DNA of 27,394 nt from NCBI GenBank assembly GCA_964522015.1, contig CAZFST010000042.1, positions 1 to 27,394 on the forward strand. Direction: 5' to 3'. The stretch comes from QQWI01 sp964522015 (GTDB lineage: Bacteria; Bacillota; Clostridia; Peptostreptococcales; Acidaminobacteraceae). The notes below the pieces were generated by a model. That model did not search any database and was not told the origin of the DNA. It was given only the letters and a program-made list of their open reading frames with translations. Below, one piece after another: positions 6,758-15,501 of the stretch. Made by a program: the position numbers and the translations under genes. Positions within the stretch are counted from its first letter, which is position 1, and each line of letters begins with the position of its first letter.

Positions 6758-7403
6758 CCAGCTTTCTAAAAAGTTTGGCAAGCGCCATGTGATTCATCAG
6801 CTGGACCTCACATTGGACCTTGGCAAATGCCATATCATCGTTGGACCAAACGGGGCTGGGAAGACCACCCTCTTGAAAATGCTAGCAGGCCTTACTAAGC
6901 CCTGCAGCGGCAATGTATTGACCTATCAACAACCCATTTGCCATCGAATGATCAGAGATTACGGCATCGTCTATGTGCCAAATCAGCCATGGCCTTTTAC
7001 CGAGACTGTCTTTGAAAATGTGGCTCTGCCGCTCAAGGTCAGAGGTGTGTCCAAAAGTGATATCAAGGTTCGCGTCATGGCCATTTTGGCGAGATTCGAC
7101 CTGACCCATCTCGCAAATCAGAGGGCTACCACCCTGTCTGCCGGAGAAGGTCAAAAGCTAGCCCTTTGCCGTGCCATGGTGATCAACCCTAAAATACTCT
7201 ATCTGGACGAGCCCACCAGCAATATCGATGTGGACACCGTCCCGATTATAGAAGCCTACCTCAAGGCATTTGTTGCCCAGGACGGGGGTACCCTGGTAAT
7301 GGTCTCCCACGACAATCAGCAGACCCAGCGGATGGCCGATTGTATCTGGCAGTTAAGCGAAAACGGCATCACCCAGGACGTTTCAAAGCTAGCAGCCAAT
7401 TAG
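6741..7403 (+). CDS. tupC: Tungstate ABC transporter ATP-binding protein
   Basis: A 220-residue ABC ATPase that powers uptake with the overlapping permease. It shows Walker A GPNGAGKTT (35-43), signature LSAGEGQ (132-138, with A in place of the commoner G) and Walker B ILYLDEP (152-158) followed by TSNID. An H-loop histidine lies in MVSHDNQ. It lacks the C-terminal regulatory Mop domain of many ModC proteins, consistent with the short TupC type. The long overlap with tupB implies coupled translation. The shared leader predicts repression when cofactor is plentiful. Confidence 0.88.
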   Translation: MSIQCNQLSKKFGKRHVIHQLDLTLDLGKCHIIVGPNGAGKTTLLKMLAGLTKPCSGNVLTYQQPICHRMIRDYGIVYVPNQPWPFTETVFENVALPLKVRGVSKSDIKVRVMAILARFDLTHLANQRATTLSAGEGQKLALCRAMVINPKILYLDEPTSNIDVDTVPIIEAYLKAFVAQDGGTLVMVSHDNQQTQRMADCIWQLSENGITQDVSKLAAN

Positions 7404-7430
7404 AACCAAGTCGAGGAACGTGATTATTGC

Positions 7431-7461
7431 TTGACACGGGACTTGACAACTAACATATAAA
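7431..7461 (+). promoter_or_regulatory. Possible weak internal promoter before moeA
   Basis: In the 70-bp gap between tupC and moeA, TTGACA (7431-7436) is followed by TATAAA (7456-7461) at a long 19-bp spacing, or CATATA at 17 bp. It could give riboswitch-independent transcription of the cofactor genes. The elements are suboptimal. Confidence 0.3.
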
Positions 7462-7473
7462 GGACGATCGACT

Positions 7474-8733
7474 ATGCTGACAGTGCTGACCATCAAAGAA
7501 GCTTTAGATAAAATGCTGGCTAACCTAAACATCAATCAAGGGGGGCAACAAGTTCTTTCCCTGGTTGAAGCGGTGGGTCGGGTACTGGCAAATGACGCCA
7601 TCGCCCAAAAGCCCATCCCAGAATTTAGACGGTCCACCGTGGATGGTTATGCTGTTCGCGCAGTGGATTGCCAAGGGGCCAGTGAGTCTTCTCCAATTCT
7701 TTTGCCCTGCGCTTTTGAAGTGCAAATGGGTCAAGGTGCCCCCCGAGCCCTTCAAATAGGGGAATGCGCCTATGTCCCAACAGGGGGGCACATACCAGAT
7801 GGTGCCGACGCCATGGTGATGGTGGAATGGACCCAGGAAATGGGCTTTGAGCGTTTAATTGAACGGACGGTTGCCGCCGGTGACCACGTGGTACAAATCG
7901 GCGAAGATGTGGTAAAGGGACAATTGGTGATCCCCGCAGGTACCTTAATCGGGGCACACCACGTGGGGGCCCTGGCCTCAATGGGCATCGCCCAAATCCC
8001 TGTAAAAAGTAAGCTGACAGCGGCGATCTTCTCCTCAGGAGATGAGCTCTTAATGCCTAGTGATACGCTCACCCTGATTGGGGACGAGCCTACCTCAAGT
8101 GAAGGGCAGGTGCAGTATGGGATCTTTGATGCCAATACGGCCATCGTCCATGCTCAACTTTCTGAAATGGGGGTTGAGGTGGTCTTTACCGGTCATTTAA
8201 GAGATGATGAGGCCATTTATAATGAGGCCCTTAAAACTTGGGCTGGTAAAGTTGATTTAGTAATTCTCTCTGGTGGCTCTTCAGCAGGGGTGCGGGATTT
8301 TACGGAAAAAGCCATTCTCAGCTTGCCAGGTGCTGAACTCTTAGTCCACGGGCTAGCCATCCAACCTGGGAAACCCACCATCGTTGGGAAATCGGGATCA
8401 AGTACCATTATTGGCCTTCCGGGTCACCCAAGTGCTTGCTTTATGACCATGAATGCCTTGGTCAAACCCTTTGTTCATCAGTGGCTCACGGGCCAACCAC
8501 TTGAGTGCAAAACCACACCTTGTGAAGTGACTTTTAGGCTTCATGGGTCCAGTGGTCGACAGGTGTATCAGTTGGTAACCCTTGAGGATACCCCGGCTGG
8601 GAAGCGGGCTCATTTGATTTATGGCAAGTCGGGTATGGTGAGTACCATGTCTAAAGCCAATGCTTATATTGTTTTACCCATGATGCACGAGGGTCTTTTG
8701 CCAGGGGATATGGCAACGGCCGTTTATCTATAG
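7474..8733 (+). CDS. moeA: Molybdopterin molybdenumtransferase MoeA
   Basis: A 419-residue MoeA, the cytoplasmic enzyme that inserts molybdate or tungstate into adenylylated molybdopterin. The N-terminal domain shows PIPEFRRSTVDGYAVRA, the VPTGGHIPDGADAMVMVE segment and the GEDVVKGQ turn. The central MoaB/MogA-like domain has the SGGSSAGVRD active-site loop, then the IQPGKPTIVG and GLPGHPSACF motifs. The C-terminal beta domain ends near TAVYL. Length and domain order are standard. It is followed by a second MoeA; having two may allow separate metals (Mo and W) or steps. ATG 7474 is preceded by AAAGGA. Confidence 0.92.
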   Translation: MLTVLTIKEALDKMLANLNINQGGQQVLSLVEAVGRVLANDAIAQKPIPEFRRSTVDGYAVRAVDCQGASESSPILLPCAFEVQMGQGAPRALQIGECAYVPTGGHIPDGADAMVMVEWTQEMGFERLIERTVAAGDHVVQIGEDVVKGQLVIPAGTLIGAHHVGALASMGIAQIPVKSKLTAAIFSSGDELLMPSDTLTLIGDEPTSSEGQVQYGIFDANTAIVHAQLSEMGVEVVFTGHLRDDEAIYNEALKTWAGKVDLVILSGGSSAGVRDFTEKAILSLPGAELLVHGLAIQPGKPTIVGKSGSSTIIGLPGHPSACFMTMNALVKPFVHQWLTGQPLECKTTPCEVTFRLHGSSGRQVYQLVTLEDTPAGKRAHLIYGKSGMVSTMSKANAYIVLPMMHEGLLPGDMATAVYL

Positions 8734-8741
8734 GAGGCCCT

Positions 8742-10796
8742 ATGTCACGGAATGTTTATTTGAAGACCATTACCCGTCCACAAGCCTTACAAACCATAGA
8801 GTCCCGGGTTGGCAATTTGTTAAAAAAGCGAGTGATTGAAGTGCCCCTTAGTGAGGCTCTGGGTTATCATACAGCAGCACCGGTATTTGCAGTGGTTTCA
8901 AATCCTAATCATAATGCTGCGGCCATGGATGGCATTGCAGTCATCGCCCAAAGAACAGAGGGGGCCCACGAAAGAAACCCAGTGACCTTAACCCTTGGGG
9001 AGGATTATTGCTGGGTCAATACCGGTCATGTGATTCACCCGCCCTACGATGCTGTGGTGATGGTGGAGGATGTTGAGGCTGTGGCGGGAGAAGTGCAAGG
9101 GAAAGAGCTAGGAAAAGAGCAAACAAAAGAACAAACAAAAGAGCAACTAATAGAGCAAATAAAAGAACAAATAAAAGAACAAATAAAAGAACAAATAAAA
9201 GAACAAAATATAGAAGACCAAAACCATGTTGTGATTAGGGCAGGTGTCCATCAGTGGCAACACGTGCGTATGGTGGGAGAAGATATCGCCATTGGGGATA
9301 TGCTCCTGACCCAAGACCATAAAATTAGACCAGTAGATTTAGGAGCCCTTGCAAGTGCCGGTGTTTCATCGGTTAGGGTTTACGACCCCTTAGTGGTTGC
9401 CATGGTCCCAACGGGCTCCGAAATTGTCAATAGCATTGAAGAAATGAAAGCTGGCAGCATCTTGGAGTCCAATGCCCTGATGTTTTCTGGCATGGTGCAA
9501 GAAGCTGGGGCCAAGGCTGTGCGGTTTCCAGTGATCAAAGATTCAAAGCAAGCCTTAAGCACCGCCATTTTAGAGGCCATCAAAACAGCTGATGTGGTGG
9601 TGGTCAATGCGGGGTCTTCTGCGGGCAGCGAGGATTACACCCGGGCAGTGCTGGCGGAAATTGGGGAAGTGATTTTCCATGGTATCGATATCAAGCCAGG
9701 TAAGCCCACGCTCTTTGCAATGGTTGAAGGGGTCCCTGTGTTTGGTATTCCGGGGTACCCAGTGTCTGCTTTTATCGCTTTTGACGCAGTGGTGATGCCG
9801 CTTTTACAGTGGCAATCTCAGGCTAAGGGGCAGGGGGAAGGCGACGGCCGGTCGGGTTACACAGAGTTTGCCATTTTGACAAGGCCTATTGTGTCCAGTT
9901 TAAAGCACGAGGAATTTGTTCGGGTGCAAATGGGCACAATTGGCGGGCGCAAAGTGGTGACGCCGGTGACCAGGGGTGCCGGTGCCACCATGTCTTTGGT
10001 CAAGGCCAATGGCATGATCAAGGTGCCAAGAGCCTCCGAAGGGTTGGAAGCGGGGACGGTGGTTGCTGTCAAGCCGCTTAAAAACCTGGATGGGCTACCT
10101 GGGTTGGTGGCCATTGGCAGCCACGATTTGGTGCTGGATGTGATTGCAAATCTTGCGGTCCAGCAGTACGACCTGCTCAGTTCCCATGTTGGTAGCCTGG
10201 GGGGCATCATGGCCATCAAGCGCCAAGAGGCTCACTTAGCGCCGGTTCATTTACTAGACGAAACCACCGGGACTTACAACGTCCCGTATATCGAAAAATA
10301 CTTTAAAGGGGAAGCCATGGCCCTAATCCGTGGCATCCGCAGAACCCAAGGGTTTTACACCCGAAAAGGGGAAACACCAATCACTGATTTAGGGTCCATC
10401 TCGGCATTAAACCTTAAGTTTATTAACCGTCAGAAGGGTTCGGGTACGCGGATTCTTCTGGACTATCAATTGCAGCAAGCGGGCATGTCGGGAAGGGACC
10501 TTAAGGGGTACGACCTAGAGGTGCTCACTCACACCGCAGTTGCACAAGCGGTTTTGGTTGGCAATGCCGATGTGGGTATGGGGATTGCCTCTGTTGCTTC
10601 TAAGATGGGATTGGACTTTAGTCCCTTGGTAGAAGAGCAATATGATTTCTTATTAAGACAAGAAAGTCTGGCAGATCCTTTGGTAAAAGCCTTTTTAGAA
10701 ACACTTCAGTCGGAAGCATTTAAAATGGCCCTGGAGGCCATGGGGGGCTATCATATAGACCCCTTTGAATGCTTGATGATAGGCGGTGAAGCATGA
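8742..10796 (+). CDS. MoeA fused to a periplasmic-binding-protein-like domain
   Basis: A 684-residue fusion. Residues 1 to about 430 form a MoeA with NAAAMDGIAV, NAGSSAGSEDYT and KPGKPTLFA motifs. Residues about 450-684 resemble the cytoplasmic PBP-like domain (PF12727 type), starting at GSHDLVLDVIANL and containing LKFINRQKGSGTR, a typical oxyanion-binding region. There is no signal peptide, so any ligand is sensed or channelled in the cytoplasm. It starts eight bases after moeA, behind TAGGAGG. Oddity: residues 121-156 are a lysine/glutamate/glutamine tetrapeptide repeat inserted where the first MoeA has a short loop. The protein may help metal choice or insertion; its exact role is unknown. 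Confidence 0.88.
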   Translation: MSRNVYLKTITRPQALQTIESRVGNLLKKRVIEVPLSEALGYHTAAPVFAVVSNPNHNAAAMDGIAVIAQRTEGAHERNPVTLTLGEDYCWVNTGHVIHPPYDAVVMVEDVEAVAGEVQGKELGKEQTKEQTKEQLIEQIKEQIKEQIKEQIKEQNIEDQNHVVIRAGVHQWQHVRMVGEDIAIGDMLLTQDHKIRPVDLGALASAGVSSVRVYDPLVVAMVPTGSEIVNSIEEMKAGSILESNALMFSGMVQEAGAKAVRFPVIKDSKQALSTAILEAIKTADVVVVNAGSSAGSEDYTRAVLAEIGEVIFHGIDIKPGKPTLFAMVEGVPVFGIPGYPVSAFIAFDAVVMPLLQWQSQAKGQGEGDGRSGYTEFAILTRPIVSSLKHEEFVRVQMGTIGGRKVVTPVTRGAGATMSLVKANGMIKVPRASEGLEAGTVVAVKPLKNLDGLPGLVAIGSHDLVLDVIANLAVQQYDLLSSHVGSLGGIMAIKRQEAHLAPVHLLDETTGTYNVPYIEKYFKGEAMALIRGIRRTQGFYTRKGETPITDLGSISALNLKFINRQKGSGTRILLDYQLQQAGMSGRDLKGYDLEVLTHTAVAQAVLVGNADVGMGIASVASKMGLDFSPLVEEQYDFLLRQESLADPLVKAFLETLQSEAFKMALEAMGGYHIDPFECLMIGGEA
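9111..9213 (+). repeat. 12-bp tandem repeat inside the second moeA (KEQI repeats)
   Basis: Four perfect copies of ATAAAAGAACAA occupy 9159-9206, with degenerate copies upstream from about 9111. They encode the repeated tetrapeptide IKEQ (perfect copies at residues 140-155). The unit is a multiple of three, so copy-number changes would alter length without shifting the frame. The tract is much richer in A than the surrounding gene, which points to slippage expansion. Confidence 0.95.
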
Positions 10797-11743
10797 CTTT
10801 AAACAGACCCATTCGCTATGTGCGACTCTCCATTACTGACAGATGCAATTATCGGTGTCAGTACTGCATGCCCGAAATCGGCATAGACAAACAATGTCAC
10901 TCAGACATTTTGAGATTTGAAGACTATTTAGACATCCTAAAAACCTTAGTTGAGTTGGGTGCTCAAAAGGTTCGAATTACTGGGGGAGAGCCTCTGGTGA
11001 GAAAAGGTGCCGTGAATTTTGTTAAATCGGTGTGCGATTTAGATGGGATTATGGATGTTGGACTCACCACCAATGGAGCGCTTTTGGAAGAGCTTGGGGA
11101 GCCACTTTATGAGGCGGGACTCAGACGACTGAATATCAGCTTGGATTCCCTAAAGCCTGATGTGTTTAGGGACATTACCCGTGGTGGTGACCTGGACCAG
11201 GTGTTAAAAGGGATTGAGGTTGCAAAGGCCATTGGATTTGACCCCATTAAAATCAATATGGTGTACATGCAAGGCATCAACGATGGGGAACTGGAGTCCT
11301 TTGTGGCCCTGTCAGATCAAAATTTAGAGGTTCGTTTAATTGAGTTGATGCCCATTGGTGAGGCTGCCCAGTGGTCAAAAGAAAGATTTGTCAAACTGGA
11401 TAATCTGTTTGCTAATAGAACGGATTTTACAAGGGAACCAGCTGCGGATAGTGGGGTTTGTCGTTATTACCGCCATGGGGAACAAGGTGGTTTAGTGGGT
11501 GTTATCACCCCCATATCGGAGCATTTTTGTACCAATTGTGATAAGGTGCGCATTACAGCTGATGGGATGCTAAAAACCTGCTTGCACAGTGATGAAGAAG
11601 TGGATTTGAAGCCATTTCTCTATCAGCCAGAGGCTATGAAAACTGTCATATTAGAAGCCTTGGCTTGTAAGCCCCAAAGACATGGACTGGATGGGAACAA
11701 CATCAGTCTAAGTGCAAGGAATATGATGGCTATGGGAGGGTGA
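10793..11743 (+). CDS. moaA: GTP 3',8-cyclase MoaA
   Basis: A 316-residue radical SAM enzyme that starts molybdopterin synthesis by converting GTP to 3',8-cyclo-dihydro-GTP in the cytoplasm. The radical SAM cluster motif is CNYRCQYC (C18, C22, C25, CX3CX2C). The second, substrate-binding cluster is CX2CX13C (C246, C249, C263). The SAM-binding TGGEPLVRKG segment is present, and the protein ends in Gly-Gly, as the family requires for activity. Its start overlaps the stop of the previous gene in an ATGA, so it is translationally coupled. Confidence 0.94.
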   Translation: MTLNRPIRYVRLSITDRCNYRCQYCMPEIGIDKQCHSDILRFEDYLDILKTLVELGAQKVRITGGEPLVRKGAVNFVKSVCDLDGIMDVGLTTNGALLEELGEPLYEAGLRRLNISLDSLKPDVFRDITRGGDLDQVLKGIEVAKAIGFDPIKINMVYMQGINDGELESFVALSDQNLEVRLIELMPIGEAAQWSKERFVKLDNLFANRTDFTREPAADSGVCRYYRHGEQGGLVGVITPISEHFCTNCDKVRITADGMLKTCLHSDEEVDLKPFLYQPEAMKTVILEALACKPQRHGLDGNNISLSARNMMAMGG

Positions 11744-11747
11744 TGGC

Positions 11748-12284
11748 ATGAATCAAGACAATAATAAGTTAACTGATAAATTAGCTGAAAAGAGAGAGGC
11801 CACAGAACAAGTGGAACCTTTATCACATATTAACCAACAGGGTTTTGCGAAGATGGTGTCTGTCGGCGACAAGCAGAACACTGAACGGGTTGCTAAAGCC
11901 CAGGCGGTGGTGCGGATGCAGCCAGAAACCTTTGCAAGATTAAAAGAGGGCGGCCTCAAAAAAGGGGACGTTTTAACCGTTGCACAGGTGGCGGGGATTA
12001 TGGGAGCCAAAAGGACCAGTGATTTGATACCCATGTGTCATCCATTGATGCTGACTGGATGCGACATTCTTTATACCCTTGATGAGACCTCGGCCAGTGT
12101 GCATATCTTAGCGGAGGTTAAGGTATCCGGGCAAACCGGTGTTGAAATGGAAGCCTTGACGGCGGCAACCACCTGCGCCTTAACCATATACGATATGTTA
12201 AAGGCCATGGATCAAGGGATTGTGATTACGGATATTTGCCTCTTGGAAAAAACCGGTGGCAAAAGTGGACACTACAAGAAGTGA
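11748..12284 (+). CDS. moaC: Cyclic pyranopterin monophosphate synthase MoaC
   Basis: A 178-residue MoaC, which turns the MoaA product into cyclic pyranopterin monophosphate. Typical segments are MVSVGDKQNTERVA, the GIMGAKRTSDLIPMCHPL active-site stretch (83-100), VEMEALTAATTCALTIYDM and the C-terminal GGKSGHY. It carries about 20 extra N-terminal residues rich in charged amino acids compared with the usual length of around 160. ATG 11748 follows GGGAGGG, which is also the end of moaA. It works directly after MoaA, and the two lie side by side. Confidence 0.93.
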   Translation: MNQDNNKLTDKLAEKREATEQVEPLSHINQQGFAKMVSVGDKQNTERVAKAQAVVRMQPETFARLKEGGLKKGDVLTVAQVAGIMGAKRTSDLIPMCHPLMLTGCDILYTLDETSASVHILAEVKVSGQTGVEMEALTAATTCALTIYDMLKAMDQGIVITDICLLEKTGGKSGHYKK

Positions 12285-12300
12285 ATAGACGGAGGTTGTT

Positions 12301-12783
12301 ATGCAGGGTTATGTGAGAGCCATTAATGTCAGTACGGAAAAAGGGGTTCCTAAAACACAAATTGAATCCGCCATGTTTATAGAAGACTTTGGTATTGAAG
12401 GAGATGCTCACGGGGGCAAATGGCACCGTCAAGTGAGTCTTTTGGGGGTTGAAAGTGCTCAAAAGGTCATTGATCAAGGGATGGAAGGGATCTGTATGGG
12501 TCGCTTTGCGGAGAACCTAACCACTGAAGGACTTGTTTTGTATGAGCTACCAGTGGGTACAAAACTGAAAATCGGTGACACCCTTCACGAAGTCACACAA
12601 ATCGGTAAAGAATGTCATAATGGCTGTGCCATCAAACAAACAGTTGGTGATTGCGTCATGCCTAGGGAGGGTATCTTTACAAGGGTACTAAAAGGTGGCT
12701 TGGTAAAAACCAATGATGTGATTGAAGTGCTAGAAACACCGGAAGTTTTTGTGACAAGGGGTACAAAAGGAGATGGCCAATGA
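12301..12783 (+). CDS. MOSC domain-containing protein
   Basis: A 160-residue stand-alone MOSC (Moco sulfurase C-terminal) protein. The GIEGDAHGGKWHRQVSLL segment (31-48) and the KECHNGCAI stretch with C105 and C109 are typical; the first cysteine matches the conserved MOSC cysteine thought to carry sulfur or contact the cofactor. Small MOSC proteins commonly lie between moaC and mogA in Clostridia, as here, and probably trim or sulfurate the molybdenum or tungsten cofactor. It overlaps mogA by four bases (ATGA). Confidence 0.88.
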   Translation: MQGYVRAINVSTEKGVPKTQIESAMFIEDFGIEGDAHGGKWHRQVSLLGVESAQKVIDQGMEGICMGRFAENLTTEGLVLYELPVGTKLKIGDTLHEVTQIGKECHNGCAIKQTVGDCVMPREGIFTRVLKGGLVKTNDVIEVLETPEVFVTRGTKGDGQ

Positions 12784-13271
12784 GAACAGTTGGAATTCTA
12801 GTGGCAAGCGATCAGGGGTCCCGGGGTGAACGGGTGGACCAAAGCGGTGCTCTGATTGAAAAGATGATGATAGAAGCGGGATTTGAAGTGATTGAAACCC
12901 GGATTGTACCGGACGAAAAAGACCAAATTGCCGGTGCCATTGTTGACTTTTGTGACGTTTTAGGATGCCACGTGGTACTGACAACAGGTGGCACAGGCTT
13001 TTCAAAGCGGGACATCACCCCAGAAGCCACAAGAACTGTGATAGAACGTGAAGCCCCAGGCATTGCAGAAGCCATGCGGTGGGTGAGCTTTCAAGTGACC
13101 CCAAAAGCCATGCTCTCTAGAGCAATCGCTGGCATACGGGGCGAAACCATTATTGTCAACATGCCAGGTAGCCCAAAAGCAGTGAAGGAATGTTTGGAAG
13201 TCATACTAGAAGCACTGGACCACGGCATTGATATCCTTTGTGGGGATGCGAAAGAGTGCGCAACAAAATAG
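12780..13271 (+). CDS. MogA/MoaB-family molybdopterin adenylyltransferase
   Basis: A 163-residue protein of the MogA/MoaB fold that adenylylates molybdopterin before metal insertion by MoeA. The signature loop TTGGTGFSKRDITPEAT (68-84) and the INMPGSPKA-type motif near the C-terminus (VNMPGSPKAVKECLE) are present. It could be named mogA or moaB; the sequence alone does not separate them with certainty. Translation is coupled to the MOSC gene by an ATGA overlap. It completes the set MoaA, MoaC, MogA and MoeA; MoaE is not in the window. Confidence 0.9.
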   Translation: MRTVGILVASDQGSRGERVDQSGALIEKMMIEAGFEVIETRIVPDEKDQIAGAIVDFCDVLGCHVVLTTGGTGFSKRDITPEATRTVIEREAPGIAEAMRWVSFQVTPKAMLSRAIAGIRGETIIVNMPGSPKAVKECLEVILEALDHGIDILCGDAKECATK

Positions 13272-13280
13272 GAGGAACAC

Positions 13281-13682
13281 ATGGCAAAGAAACCAGTTGA
13301 TCCAACCCAGATTTGGAGAGACCGCAAACGTATCTTAGGTTTGCCCATTACATTTACAGTCTATACTGCAAAAAATGCTCGCCTGTATTTGCGAGAGGGG
13401 TTCTTTAACACCACTGAAAACGAGATGTTGCTGTACCGCATCTTAGACGTTAAAATGAATATCACCCTATTTGACAAACTTTTTGGTGTTGGCACCTTGA
13501 CCCTCTTTACGGTGGATGAGACCCATAAAGAAATCCAACTGAAAAAAATCAAGCACCCGCAAAAAGTTCGGGACTTACTCAGCGCAGAAGTTGAAAAAGA
13601 GCGGGAGAAGCTTAAAATTAGAGGCCGTGAAATTTACGGTGCATCGGATGCGATGCCGGAAGACCAAAACGACGGACAGTAA
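13281..13682 (+). CDS. Bacterial PH domain-like protein
   Basis: A 133-residue soluble protein resembling bacterial pleckstrin-homology domains (bPH_2/DUF304 type). The pattern of a strand YTAKNARLYLREGFFNTTENEMLLYRI-like segment (residues about 29-54), then LFGVGTLTLFTVDETHKEIQLKKIKHPQKVRDLL, is typical of that fold. A charged helical tail (VEKEREKLKIRGRE) follows. It lacks the usual transmembrane helices. It follows mogA by nine bases behind AGGAGGA, so it is the last gene of the cofactor operon. No link between this family and tungsten cofactor is known to me. The identification rests on pattern recall. Confidence 0.65.
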   Translation: MAKKPVDPTQIWRDRKRILGLPITFTVYTAKNARLYLREGFFNTTENEMLLYRILDVKMNITLFDKLFGVGTLTLFTVDETHKEIQLKKIKHPQKVRDLLSAEVEKEREKLKIRGREIYGASDAMPEDQNDGQ

Positions 13683-13706
13683 CTTAAGTTGTGAGATTAG
13701 TATAAC

Positions 13707-13745
13707 CAGACCGGGATCGCTTAATAGGCATAGGATTCCGGTCTG
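13707..13745 (+). terminator. Terminator-like hairpin ending the cofactor operon
   Basis: CAGACCGGGATC (13707-13718) pairs with GATTCCGGTCTG (13734-13745) over 12 positions with one G-T pair. Only a short T-rich stretch (TTGCTTTA) follows, so termination may be incomplete. Confidence 0.65.
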
Positions 13746-13814
13746 TTGCTTTATGGTAGACTTCTATATATGAATCTTCTATATCGCTTTTTACAAGAAA
13801 GAGGTAACCAATCC

Positions 13815-15317
13815 ATGAAAACAACTCAGCGACTAATCATCTCCTTTGTCTGTCTATGTTTTTTCTTTGTGACAACCAGTAACCTCTTTGCCAGTTCTTT
13901 GTGGGGAACCAAGGACAATCAAGTGTCCATTCCCCAGGAGGGGAGACTGGAAGATGTGTCCAAACCAGACCATATTATCGGTACAGGAACCCCTGAAAGT
14001 TGCACTGCAGAGGCCTTTATTAATGCAGTGGCAAAGGGGGGCACCATTGTGTTCAATGGGGGAAATAAGCCTTTTACCATAACTCTGACAAAGCCTGCGA
14101 AGATTTTTAACAATGGGAAACCGGATGTTGTGATTGATGGGGGTGGTGTGGTAACCCTTAGCGGTGGCAATACCACGAGAATCCTTTATATGAACACGGC
14201 AGATCCCAATCAAGTTTGGACCACTGACCATGCTCAAAATCAAGACCATCCGCGGCTGACCATTCAGAACCTGACCTTTGCCAATGGCAATGCCACCAAA
14301 GAAAAAGAATATACCGGTGGCGGCGCGGTTTGGGTAAGGGGGGGACGATTTAAAGTGGTCAATTGCCGCTTTATCAATAACACCTGTGCATCAACTGGCC
14401 CCGACATGGGTGGTGGTGCTATCCGGGTCTTTGATCAATATGAGGATTTGCCTGTCTATGTTGTCAATTCAACCTTTGGCGGTGGAGAAAACTTAGGCAA
14501 TAGTGGCTCCAATGGGGGTGCTATCAGTAGCATAGGGGTTTCGTGGACCATTATTAATAGTGAGTTTTCCTATAACAAAGCCCTAGGCAATGGGGGCAAT
14601 CCCCAAAAACCTGGCACACCAGGTGGCGGTAGTGGTGGCGCGATTTACAATGATGGCAATGAAATGCGATTGACCATCACCAATAGCCTAATTGAGAAAA
14701 ACCAAGTCAATGCATACGGCTCTGGTGTGTTTTTTGTGACCAATAATCATACTGGGGATATTGTTTTAAATCAAACGACCCTTGCAAATAACGTAGGGGG
14801 CAGCTGGTATCCTGTCCACCCCAATGTGTCCAGTCACAGCGATACCCCAATTCGTATCTCAAGCGGCCTTTTGCCAGAACCGGTGCAACTGATTGCAATA
14901 CCCACGAAAGCAGCTGTTTTTGTCAATGGTAGAGCTCTGAATTTTGAGGCATACACCATCCATGGAAACAATTATTTTAAGTTACGGGACTTAGCCTTTG
15001 CCTTAAACCAATCCAATAAGCCCTTTGAGGTGACATGGGACACTCAATTAGCAGCAATCAAGATGAAGTCACTTTCACCCTATACCCCTGTGGGGGGAGA
15101 AATGAAGGTAAAAGCCATCTTAGCCCCTGTCATGTCTAAGCTGAACAATCCCACCATGGTATTAGATGATTCACCAGTCTTATTTAAAGCCTACAATATA
15201 GGGGGGTATAACTATTTCAAGCTGCGAGATATTGGAAGACTATTGGATTTTGGAATTGCTTGGAACAGCGAAAAAGGTCAAATTGAGATTGATACGTCAA
15301 AGGGGTATGTGGAATAA
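13815..15317 (+). CDS. Secreted right-handed beta-helix protein with copper amine oxidase-like stalk domains
   Basis: A 500-residue exported protein. The N-terminus is a signal peptide with a basic start and a hydrophobic core, probably cut after LFA (residue about 30). Residues about 50-355 resemble parallel beta-helix proteins, with repeated GGG/GGA and asparagine-rich turns such as NNTCASTGPDMGGGAIRV and GSGGAIYNDGN. Two C-terminal repeats of the copper amine oxidase N-terminal-like domain type follow, each containing NYFKLRD (around 390 and 475). These are common stalk or wall-associated modules in Clostridia. The start is ATG 13815 with GAGG upstream; an in-frame ATG at 13746 adds a stretch with no signal-peptide logic. 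It may be a surface glycan-binding or degrading protein; no catalytic residues can be assigned. Confidence 0.75.
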   Translation: MKTTQRLIISFVCLCFFFVTTSNLFASSLWGTKDNQVSIPQEGRLEDVSKPDHIIGTGTPESCTAEAFINAVAKGGTIVFNGGNKPFTITLTKPAKIFNNGKPDVVIDGGGVVTLSGGNTTRILYMNTADPNQVWTTDHAQNQDHPRLTIQNLTFANGNATKEKEYTGGGAVWVRGGRFKVVNCRFINNTCASTGPDMGGGAIRVFDQYEDLPVYVVNSTFGGGENLGNSGSNGGAISSIGVSWTIINSEFSYNKALGNGGNPQKPGTPGGGSGGAIYNDGNEMRLTITNSLIEKNQVNAYGSGVFFVTNNHTGDIVLNQTTLANNVGGSWYPVHPNVSSHSDTPIRISSGLLPEPVQLIAIPTKAAVFVNGRALNFEAYTIHGNNYFKLRDLAFALNQSNKPFEVTWDTQLAAIKMKSLSPYTPVGGEMKVKAILAPVMSKLNNPTMVLDDSPVLFKAYNIGGYNYFKLRDIGRLLDFGIAWNSEKGQIEIDTSKGYVE

Positions 15318-15501
15318 TCTTGATTCCTGCAAATTTCTTTTACTCTGGTAATTCTCAGATTCGCCGCATTTCTTAGATTCACATGAGAAAACTGTTAATT
15401 AGCATCTATTTTTCAGAATACTCGTTATAATTTTGTAGAGGGAGTTTGCCGCTCTTGATGGCCATTTAAAAAGGTCAATCTACAAATAGCGAGGTGAAAT
15501 C
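15318..15501 (+). other. Intergenic region with weak promoter signal before the ABC exporter
   Basis: TATAAT at 15426-15431 is a perfect -10, but no good -35 lies 16-18 bases upstream. TTTGTAGA (15432-15439) is repeated inverted as TCTACAAA (15479-15486), flanking the probable transcription start and the ribosome binding site region. This could be an operator pair or a leader stem. Confidence 0.35.

Noticed and set aside
7525..8408. Several long minus-strand frames opposite moeA
   Set aside because: They are antisense shadows of a clearly conserved coding sequence and lack start signals.
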